Assembly: GCA_034421015.1 (NCBI GenBank)
Contig: DAOUKT010000028.1
Coordinates: forward strand, 8,170 to 72,169
DNA: 64,000 nucleotides
Direction of reading: 5' to 3'
Origin: DAOUJW01 sp034421015
GTDB taxonomy: Bacteria > Chloroflexota > Dehalococcoidia > Lucifugimonadales > UBA2985
Shown: piece after piece, positions 16,542 to 23,538 of the stretch
Position numbering within the stretch: the stretch's first letter is position 1
How the letters are laid out: every line of letters begins with the position of its first letter
The notes under the pieces: generated by a model
What the model was told of the DNA's origin: nothing
The model's input: the letters and a program-made list of their open reading frames with translations, nothing else
The model's database searches: none
Program-made: the position numbers and the translations under genes

Positions 16542-17636
16542 ATGCTTGGCTCCTTCAGGCTTGGCAGGATTATTGGCATACCCGTACTGATACACTATAG
16601 CTGGTTCCTTTGCCTGGTCCTGCTCACCTCGTCCATAGCGTTCTCCCTGGGCATCTCACGGCCGGGCTGGTCGCTCCTTGAGATGCTCGCGGTGTCCCTC
16701 GCAGCAAGCCTTCTCCTGTTCGCCTCCGTCCTCGCCCACGAGCTTTGCCACAGCCTGGTGGCCCTCCGCAACGGCATACCGGTAAAGGGCATCACCCTCT
16801 TTGTCCTTGGAGGCGTTGCCCACATCTCCAGGGAGAACACAAGGCCCTCTGCGGAGTTCGCTATGGCGATAGCGGGCCCCGCCTCCAGCATAGTCCTTGG
16901 CCTGGGGTTCCTGGCCCTGAGCTACATCGTCGAACCGGCCAGCGTCCACCTCTCGGTCATTTCAAGGTGGCTCTTCGTGATGAACATTGCCCTGGGCGTC
17001 TTCAACCTCATCCCCGGTTATCCCCTGGACGGCGGCCGGGTGTTCCGGGCGGCGGTGTGGGCCGTGACCGGCAACCAGTCCCTGGCGACGCGGGTAGCGA
17101 CCATCGGCGGCAGGGTAACGGCCGCGGCGTTCATTGCCGGAGGCGCGTTCATCCTGCTCAGGTGGAACGCGTACCTTCCGGGCATGTGGCTTGCCCTGAC
17201 AGGGTGGTTCCTGTGGCTGGCGGCCTCGATGAGCGCACGGCGGACGCGGCAGCTGCAGTCGCTCCAGGGCTTCCTCGCGAGAGACCTGATGACGGCCGAC
17301 TGCCCGGAGGTTTCCCCCGAAACCGCGCTGCGAGACGTGGGCCGCAGGAAGGCCGTGGCCCGGGGCGGCATGTGCTACATAGTCAGGCGGGCGCAGAGCG
17401 TGGAGGGGCTGCTTGGGCCGAGGTCGGCCAGGAGGCTGAGCCGCGGGTCGTGGGAGACCAACAGTGTGGGCCAGGCGATGGCTCCACTAACCCTGGTGCC
17501 CGCTGTGTCCCCGGATGACGACTCCTTTCGCGTGCTTGACCTCATGGACGAGGGCGAAACGGGCATGGTCACGGTGGTGGAGAGCGGCGAGCTGCTTGGG
17601 GTGATAGTCCAGGACAGCCTGATGGCGCGGCGGTAG
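16542..17636 (+). CDS. Site-2-protease-type (M50) intramembrane metalloprotease
   Basis: This 364-residue membrane protein has five or six hydrophobic segments. The zinc site is HELCH (residues 66-70), and NLIPGYPLDGGR (155-166) supplies the third ligand, Asp163. The C-terminal region (about 250-364) looks like a degraded CBS-domain pair (ARDLMTADCPEVSPETAL and SVGQAMAPLTLVPAVSPDD). Such rhomboid-unrelated proteases cut transmembrane anti-sigma factors or other signals; the CBS part may sense adenylates. It starts 15 bases after speB with GGAGGA upstream, so it may be transcribed with the polyamine genes. Confidence 0.9.
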   Translation: MLGSFRLGRIIGIPVLIHYSWFLCLVLLTSSIAFSLGISRPGWSLLEMLAVSLAASLLLFASVLAHELCHSLVALRNGIPVKGITLFVLGGVAHISRENTRPSAEFAMAIAGPASSIVLGLGFLALSYIVEPASVHLSVISRWLFVMNIALGVFNLIPGYPLDGGRVFRAAVWAVTGNQSLATRVATIGGRVTAAAFIAGGAFILLRWNAYLPGMWLALTGWFLWLAASMSARRTRQLQSLQGFLARDLMTADCPEVSPETALRDVGRRKAVARGGMCYIVRRAQSVEGLLGPRSARRLSRGSWETNSVGQAMAPLTLVPAVSPDDDSFRVLDLMDEGETGMVTVVESGELLGVIVQDSLMARR

Positions 17637-17730
17637 GGGCTGCTCTGATTGGCCTCCCTGTCGTGCTACGACGCGCCTTGCGGTGACTTCTGATAAAATG
17701 CCCCCAGCCTAGTTCTACCCGCTGTTATCA

Positions 17731-19935
17731 ATGGAGCTAAGAGATTACCAGAAAGACTTGCTAAAGCAAGTCCAGACCGCACTACAGGACTCACCGCAGT
17801 CCAGGGTAATGCTGCAACTGCCCACCGGCGGCGGCAAGACACGCATCGCAGGGGCCCTGCTATCAGAGTGGCTGGAGGGCGGACGCAAGGCGGTCTGGCT
17901 GACCCACCGCAGGGAGCTTGCGGCCCAAACAGAGGGCATGTTACAGGAAGACCAAGTTTCGGCGACGAAGGACATTAGGTGGACTCCTGGGACCAAAGCG
18001 CCTGTGCTGCCAAATGGCGCTGTTATCCTGATGGCACAGACCGTGAGTCGCCGCACTGCAAGCGCCGAAGTCTGGGACAACTACGATACGCTAGACCTTA
18101 TGATTGTTGATGAGGCCCACCACGCCACCGCCGAAGGCTGGGCGAGGGCAATGCGCCAGTGGCCCGGTCCTGTGTTGGGCATGACGGCAACTCCTTGGCG
18201 TCTCTCGGAGCGGGAAGGATTCGACCACCTGTTTGGTGAGTTGGTATGCGGCCCGCAGGTCGCAGCCCTGCAATCGAAGGAGTGGCTGTGCAACGCCCGT
18301 GTACTCTCGCCGCCGGAGGAAGAGTTGGTAGAGGGAGGCCAAGTTGACACCACGGGCGAGTACTCCGAGGCTGGAATAGAGGAAGCCAACCGTGAACGCG
18401 ACATCTGGACAGCCGGCGCTTTGCGGTTCTGGCAGAAGAACAGTGAGGGTCGCCAGACGATAGTCTATGCCGTATCAGTAAGGCACGCGAGGAATCTCGC
18501 AAGTGTGTTCAATGACGCAGGCATCCCAGCCGGCGTATTGGTCGGTGACACGCCGGATACAGAGCGTACTCTGCTTATCAGCAGGTTCCAGAGCGGAGAC
18601 CTCCGGGTCCTAGTCAATGTCGCCGTAGCCACCGAGGGATTTGACCTTCCCGATGCGTCATGCGTATTGATGACCCGTCCCACGATGAGTCTCGCTCTCT
18701 ATTTGCAAATGGTAGGTAGGGGCCTGCGCCCAAAGCCGGACTCCGGCGACTGCGTGGTCCTGGATATGACCGGCAACAGCCGTAGACACGGCCTTCCAGA
18801 AGTGGATCGAGAGTGGTCGTTGAGAGCGCGTAGTGAGCAGACACCCGGGCCTGGCGAGGCCCCATTGATACGGTGTGAGAAATGTGAAGCGCTTTCCCCC
18901 GCCTCCAATCACAATTGCGATAACTGCGGAGAGCCGTTTGGAGAGCACTGCGGCCGCTGCGGCGCCTGGCGAGCGTGGAAGAGATGGAGCAGCAAGACCA
19001 TCTGCAGCCATGATCACGAACTGGTCTGCGACCTGTGCCACAAGGACGCGCACGTTGAGGCCAAGCTGCCCGTAACCCAAGAGCTTGAGGAGTTGGAGGC
19101 GATGAACTTGATTAGAAATATGCTGGAGGAGGAGTGCCACCGCATAGGCGGGGCCACAGATGACCGGAAGGCTGATCTTCGTAGCTCAATTGAGCAGCTT
19201 GAGACAGACCTAAAAGACGACAACCTTGTGGCATTTAAGAGACACTTGGATTCCCTCCCAGATGCGCAACGTCCTGTCAACGACCGACAAAGGTACGCTC
19301 TGTTCGGTGAATGGGAGAGAGAACTTAAAGAGGAGCTTGAGGGCTTGAAGGGAGAGCTTGCTAGACTGGAGGCTCAGTCCGTTGACGGGCAGTTGGTCCT
19401 GAGGAACGTGAGGGAGCGTCTGCTACAATTGCTTGAAGCCGAGGCGAGAGAGGTAGGCCTATTGCCCAGAAATCCTATTCCCTTAGGGCCTCCCGATTCC
19501 CTACGCGTGGACGTTCCACTTGCAGATTCACCCGGTTCAGGTGAATGGATAACCTTTGTCCAACTCGCCGAGTTGGGCAAGATGGACCAGGTCTCAAGCA
19601 TCCGCCCAATAGCCTTACAACTTCCACGGGAGAGTCCGCTACCTGTGAAAAACTGGATCAATCTCCTTGAGCAAACAGCCGAATGGTTGGTAAGTAAAGA
19701 GTTGCTGACTAAAGACATCTGCCCTTTCACGGTCGGGAGAATGACCAGCAGGTATATGGTAAACTCAAGACCCAACCACCCCGGCAGACCGACTTCCAAG
19801 GGTTTCAAGCAACTGTCAAATGGCTTGTATCTACACAGCCAACACTCGGCAAAACAGATTGCACAACTATGCGCTCCAATGGTTAAGAAACTCGGCGAAG
19901 ACCCTGAGCAGTTCATGGTCCAATTTTCCCAATGA
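17731..19935 (+). CDS. DEAD/DEAH-box superfamily 2 helicase, RadD-like
   Basis: This 734-residue protein has helicase motif I PTGGGKT (31-37), Ia TH-RRELAAQ, II DEAH (127-130), III MTATPWR, IV/V around VLVNVAVATEGFDLP and VI QMVGRGLRP, in RadD/YejH order. A cysteine-rich segment follows (CEKC, CDNC, CGRC, CDLC), probably zinc-binding. Then comes a helical region and a C-terminal domain of over 200 residues that standard RadD (about 590 residues) lacks. It probably acts in DNA repair or genome defence. No clear ribosome site precedes the ATG, and codon use is A/T-richer than in neighbouring genes. Confidence 0.85.
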   Translation: MELRDYQKDLLKQVQTALQDSPQSRVMLQLPTGGGKTRIAGALLSEWLEGGRKAVWLTHRRELAAQTEGMLQEDQVSATKDIRWTPGTKAPVLPNGAVILMAQTVSRRTASAEVWDNYDTLDLMIVDEAHHATAEGWARAMRQWPGPVLGMTATPWRLSEREGFDHLFGELVCGPQVAALQSKEWLCNARVLSPPEEELVEGGQVDTTGEYSEAGIEEANRERDIWTAGALRFWQKNSEGRQTIVYAVSVRHARNLASVFNDAGIPAGVLVGDTPDTERTLLISRFQSGDLRVLVNVAVATEGFDLPDASCVLMTRPTMSLALYLQMVGRGLRPKPDSGDCVVLDMTGNSRRHGLPEVDREWSLRARSEQTPGPGEAPLIRCEKCEALSPASNHNCDNCGEPFGEHCGRCGAWRAWKRWSSKTICSHDHELVCDLCHKDAHVEAKLPVTQELEELEAMNLIRNMLEEECHRIGGATDDRKADLRSSIEQLETDLKDDNLVAFKRHLDSLPDAQRPVNDRQRYALFGEWERELKEELEGLKGELARLEAQSVDGQLVLRNVRERLLQLLEAEAREVGLLPRNPIPLGPPDSLRVDVPLADSPGSGEWITFVQLAELGKMDQVSSIRPIALQLPRESPLPVKNWINLLEQTAEWLVSKELLTKDICPFTVGRMTSRYMVNSRPNHPGRPTSKGFKQLSNGLYLHSQHSAKQIAQLCAPMVKKLGEDPEQFMVQFSQ

Positions 19936-19947
19936 CACCACGGGTAA

Positions 19948-19956
19948 TGATATAAT
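19948..19956 (+). promoter_or_regulatory. Extended -10 promoter element
   Basis: TGATATAAT is an extended -10 box. It lies just after the helicase stop and about 37 bases before the small antitoxin-like gene, with the cysteine desulfurase behind it. No good -35 box is visible. Confidence 0.45.
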
Positions 19957-19992
19957 GGAATTCTATCGCACAAGCAAACTGCCATAGCACAC

Positions 19993-20136
19993 ATGAAAGA
20001 TACCCCACCATTCAGCCTGGAGTCTGTTTACGGCTCCGTAAAGCCGTCTGCCAGACCTGAGGACTTTAGCTCAATCTCCCGGAAAGCTAAGGATGCCAAG
20101 GTTGAGGAGACTATGCGGGAGCTGAGGAGGGCCTAG
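19993..20136 (+). CDS. 47-residue antitoxin-tail-like protein
   Basis: This short frame encodes MKDTPPFSLESVYGSVKPS, then ARPEDFSSISRKAKDAK and a charged helical end. The YGSVKPxxRPEDF pattern followed by an acidic/basic helix resembles the toxin-binding C-terminal tail of AbrB- or Phd-type antitoxins, but the DNA-binding part is absent. No toxin gene follows: the cysteine desulfurase frame begins at the next base. It may be an orphan antitoxin, a remnant, or a small regulator. There is no obvious ribosome site, but an extended -10 box lies upstream. GAGGAGG inside its end serves the next gene. Confidence 0.5.
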   Translation: MKDTPPFSLESVYGSVKPSARPEDFSSISRKAKDAKVEETMRELRRA

Positions 20137-21333
20137 TTGCAGGAGCAGCCGAGGATGGTCTACATGGATCACGCAGCCACCACTCCGGTGCGCCCGGAGG
20201 TTATGGAGGCTATGCTGCCCTATTTCACCCACCGGTTCGGGAACGCCTCCAGCCTGTACACCCTGGCCCAGGAGTCGCGGAGGGCGGTGGACGAGGCCAG
20301 GGAGACGGTGGCGCGGGTCCTTGGCTGCCGCACCAGCGAGGTTGTCTTCACCAGCGGCGGCAGCGAGTCCGACAACACCGCGCTGAAGGGCGCGGCCCAC
20401 GCCCTCAAGCAGACCGGCAACCACATCATCACCACAAGCATTGAGCACCACGCCATCCTGCACACCTGCCAGCACCTTGAGGACAACGGCTTCAGGGTCA
20501 CCTACCTGCCCGTCGACAGGGACGGCTTGGTGGCTGTCGATGACGTGCTCAAGGCCGTCACCGACGAGACCATTCTTGTCAGCGTAATGCAGGCAAACAA
20601 CGAGATCGGGACCATCCAGCCGGTGGCCGACATGGCCCGGGGCGTCAAGAAGCTCGCGAAGAGCATGGGACGCACCATCGCGTTCCACACCGACGCGGTG
20701 CAGGCCCCCGGCTTCCTGGACATCGACGTCAACGCCCTTGGCGTGGACATGCTGAGCCTGTCGTCCCACAAGTTCTATGGCCCCAAGGGTGTCGGAGTGC
20801 TGTACGTGCGAAGGGGCACTCCCTTCAACCCGCAGCAGTTTGGCGGGGCACAGGAGAGGCAGCGCCGCGCCGGCACCGAGAACGTGCCCGGGATAGTCGG
20901 CACGGCAGTGGCCCTCAGGCTCGCTGCGGAGGAGCGGGAGGCCAGCAGCAGCCACTGCCTGGAGCTGCGGGACAGCCTGATACGGGGCATCCAGGAGCGC
21001 ATCGAGAGGGTGCGCCTCAACGGCCACCCGACGCTCCGCCTGCCCAACAACGTGAACTTCTCCTTTGAGGGCGTCGAGGGTGAGCCTATACTTCTGGGCC
21101 TTGATTTCGCGGGCACGGCCGCCTCCAGCGGCAGCGCCTGCACCTCCGGCGCGCTGGAGCCGTCTCACGTGCTGCTGGCCCTGGGACTGCCCGCCGACCT
21201 CGCCCAGGCCAGCCTTCGCCTGACACTTGGCAGGGACAATACACAGGAGGACGTGGAGCACGTGCTGCGCGTCCTGCCGGAACTGGTGGGGCGGCTTCGA
21301 GCCATGCCCAGCCTGTCCCGCGTGACTTCTTAA
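20137..21333 (+). CDS. iscS: Cysteine desulfurase (IscS/NifS family)
   Basis: This protein of about 398 residues is a fold-type I PLP enzyme that takes sulfur from cysteine for Fe-S clusters, thiolated tRNA or cofactors. VYMDHAATTPVRPEV starts the family fold. HHAILHTC binds the cofactor region, SLSSHKFYGPKGVG carries the PLP lysine, and SSGSACTSGALEPSHVL carries the catalytic cysteine loop. TTG at 20137 follows GAGGAGG by about 7 bases; ATG at 20155 is the alternative start. No iscU or thiolase partner follows, so the sulfur acceptor is unknown. Confidence 0.92.
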   Translation: MQEQPRMVYMDHAATTPVRPEVMEAMLPYFTHRFGNASSLYTLAQESRRAVDEARETVARVLGCRTSEVVFTSGGSESDNTALKGAAHALKQTGNHIITTSIEHHAILHTCQHLEDNGFRVTYLPVDRDGLVAVDDVLKAVTDETILVSVMQANNEIGTIQPVADMARGVKKLAKSMGRTIAFHTDAVQAPGFLDIDVNALGVDMLSLSSHKFYGPKGVGVLYVRRGTPFNPQQFGGAQERQRRAGTENVPGIVGTAVALRLAAEEREASSSHCLELRDSLIRGIQERIERVRLNGHPTLRLPNNVNFSFEGVEGEPILLGLDFAGTAASSGSACTSGALEPSHVLLALGLPADLAQASLRLTLGRDNTQEDVEHVLRVLPELVGRLRAMPSLSRVTS

Positions 21334-21341
21334 TCTAAGAC

Positions 21342-22223
21342 ATGAACAAGACCCGTCTTACCAATCTACTCGTCATCGCAGCGCTGCTGACCCTCATCAC
21401 CGCCGTGGCGTGCATTCGCGGCGGCGACCGCGAGTACGGAGGCAGGGGCGAGGTCGTCCACGTCGGCGCGCACGTGCCCGTGAAGCTGGACAGGGTGGTG
21501 TATGCCCTTCCCAGGTACTGCGAGGAGCCGGAGGAGGGCGCCCAGGCGGCGGATGTCTCGGAGCTGGACGCCCTGACCGCGCTCTACACCTCCGCAGGCG
21601 GGGTCAACTGGGAGAACAGCGACGGCTGGCTGAGCGGCGCGCCCCCGGGCGAATGGCACGGCGTGACCACCAACGACGCTGGCAGTGTCACCGCGATCGC
21701 CCTGCCCGAAAACAACCTCGCCGGCGCGCTTCCAAATGAGCTTCGCGGTCTCTCCAACCTGACGTTTCTGGACATAACGGACAACGACGGCCTCACCGGC
21801 TGCGTGCCGGACTCCTTGCAGAACGTATCGATTCAGGGCTTCGTTGAGGCCGGTCTGAACCAGAACTACGTCATCGCCCCCAAGGTGCCTGGCAACGTCA
21901 TAGCCGCCGTGAGGACCAGGGTGCTCAACCCGGAGTCGACCCAGATCACCCTCTCCGTAGACGAGGAGGCCGCCAACCTGAGGGACGTGAACGACATCCA
22001 GTACAAACTGATCAACCCTCTTCCGGGCGAGGGGGCCGTGGAGACCGACGAGGAGGCCCCGGAGGACAACACCTATGCGGCCCGCATCTGGGGGGAGTTC
22101 CAGGTGATCACAGGCTTTGAGATACCGGGCTGGCTCTACTTTGAGGTGCCTGAAACGCTTGAGTTCTCGTCCCTGGTCTGGGAGGACCTGGAGTTCGTCA
22201 GGGTGCGCTATCCAACGGATTGA
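21342..22223 (+). CDS. Lipoprotein with short leucine-rich-repeat region
   Basis: This 293-residue protein has a signal segment (LLVIAALLTLITAVAC, Cys24 as lipid-anchored residue). Residues 75-165 contain LDALTALYTSAGGVNWENSDGWL and then ALPENNLAGALPNELRGL and LTFLDITDNDGLTGCVPDSL, the pattern of bacterial surface leucine-rich repeats with the W-NW/GW cap. The C-terminal 120 residues are acidic and have no recognised family. It is probably on the outer face of the membrane. It starts 8 bases after the cysteine desulfurase stop, so it may be co-transcribed, although the functions look unrelated. Confidence 0.75.
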   Translation: MNKTRLTNLLVIAALLTLITAVACIRGGDREYGGRGEVVHVGAHVPVKLDRVVYALPRYCEEPEEGAQAADVSELDALTALYTSAGGVNWENSDGWLSGAPPGEWHGVTTNDAGSVTAIALPENNLAGALPNELRGLSNLTFLDITDNDGLTGCVPDSLQNVSIQGFVEAGLNQNYVIAPKVPGNVIAAVRTRVLNPESTQITLSVDEEAANLRDVNDIQYKLINPLPGEGAVETDEEAPEDNTYAARIWGEFQVITGFEIPGWLYFEVPETLEFSSLVWEDLEFVRVRYPTD

Positions 22224-22292
22224 GGCTGAGGATGAGCCGTTTCGACGCCCTCAGCCTGGCCTGAGGGCGGGCCGAGCTAGTCGGAGAAAGGT

Positions 22293-23147
22293 ATGAATAC
22301 GCTAAAGACGGGATTCCTGCTGATAGTGATGTCGATGCTGCTGGTCACGGCCGGCTACCTGCTGGGAGGCCCTACGGGTATGATCATCGCCCTGGGCATC
22401 TCCCTGCTGATGAACGTCGGCGCCTACTGGAAGAGCGACAGCCTTGCCCTGAAGATGGCCGGGGCCAGGGAGGTCACCCCGGAGGAGGCGCCTGAGCTGC
22501 ACTTCATCGTGGACGAGCAGGCCAGGCTGAGCGGCCTGCCCAAGCCAAGGGTGTACGTCATCCAGAACGACTCTCCCAACGCCTTCGCCACCGGGCGGAA
22601 TCCCCAGAACGCGGCCGTTGCCGCAACCACGGGCATCATGCGCATCCTGAACCGCGACGAGCTGTCCGCGGTCATGGCCCACGAGATGGCTCACGTTGGG
22701 AACAGGGACACCCTGATTATGACCGTCGCCGCGACCATAGCCGGGGCCATCACCTTCCTGGCGATATTCGCTCGCTTCGCCATGCTCTTTGGCGGCTTCG
22801 GCCGGAGGGACTCCGGAGGGTTCGGGCCCATGGTTGGGATAGTCGGGCTGCTGGTGATTGCCATTGTCCTTCCACTGGCAGCCATACTTGTGCGCGCCGC
22901 CATATCCCGTACCAGGGAGTACCAGGCCGACACCACGGGCGCGGAGAACTGCCGGAACCCCTGGGCGCTGGCCAGCGCGCTGGAGAAGCTGGAGCGCGGG
23001 GCGAGCCAGAGGCCGATGAAGGTCAACGAGGCCGTCTCCCACCTGTTCATAGTCAACCCCCTCAGCGGATTCTCGGCAACGATGTTCTCCACGCACCCGC
23101 CACTGCAGAAGCGGATCGCCAGGCTCAGGGACATGCGGGGGTTCTAG
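22293..23147 (+). CDS. htpX: HtpX-type M48 membrane zinc protease
   Basis: This 284-residue protein has two N-terminal transmembrane segments (about 5-40) and the zinc motif HEMAH with the preceding VMA (about residues 130-134). Two more membrane segments follow (about 145-165 and 178-200), then SRTREYQADTTGAE, which carries the third ligand (Glu). HtpX degrades damaged or misassembled membrane proteins on the cytoplasmic face. The C-terminal FSTHPPLQKRIARL is typical. GGAGAAAGG precedes the ATG. It is of normal length and stands alone on its strand with respect to function. Confidence 0.93.
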   Translation: MNTLKTGFLLIVMSMLLVTAGYLLGGPTGMIIALGISLLMNVGAYWKSDSLALKMAGAREVTPEEAPELHFIVDEQARLSGLPKPRVYVIQNDSPNAFATGRNPQNAAVAATTGIMRILNRDELSAVMAHEMAHVGNRDTLIMTVAATIAGAITFLAIFARFAMLFGGFGRRDSGGFGPMVGIVGLLVIAIVLPLAAILVRAAISRTREYQADTTGAENCRNPWALASALEKLERGASQRPMKVNEAVSHLFIVNPLSGFSATMFSTHPPLQKRIARLRDMRGF

Positions 23148-23179
23148 GGGCCAAGCTGTCCGGGCGGATCCACCCTGAG

Positions 23180-23358
23180 ACTGTTGAATAACTGGGGCAT
23201 TCCCCCCAAAGAAGCGTTCCAACTGTCATTCTGAACGGAGCATTGCGGAGTGAAGAATCCAAAGCCTCTGCCAGTAAAGATGCGGCACCTTGGACGAAAC
23301 ACCCTGGATTCTTCGCTGCGCTCAGAATGACACTGATAGAGGGCTTAGTCACGAGTTA
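23180..23358. repeat. Family B palindromic repeat
   Basis: A clear family B copy: CCCCCCAAAGAAGCGTTCC, CTGTCATTCTGAAC, GCGGAGTGAAGAATCC, a spacer, then CCTGGATTCTTCGC, CTCAGAATGACAC and GGGCTTAGTCACGAGTTA. The two halves pair into a long interrupted hairpin. It fills the gap between htpX and the A-T-R gene; the remaining 180 bases have no recognised feature. Confidence 0.65.
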
Positions 23359-23538
23359 ACCAAAGGTTTACCACGTCATCCTTCCCGCGCGCCCCGGCAA
23401 AGGGCGTATTGCGTCATCAGGTACACTGCCGGAAACGCCTTGAGGCGGCTTGTTGACTTGGCTGCCGCAAACCTGCTATTTTCCCCGCACAGAGACTGAC
23501 GTCGGCGGCGTTCTGACGGCCGGAGTTGAGGATGAGCT

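Noticed and set aside
20071..21261. 396-codon open frame on the minus strand
   Set aside because: Antisense shadow of the cysteine desulfurase.
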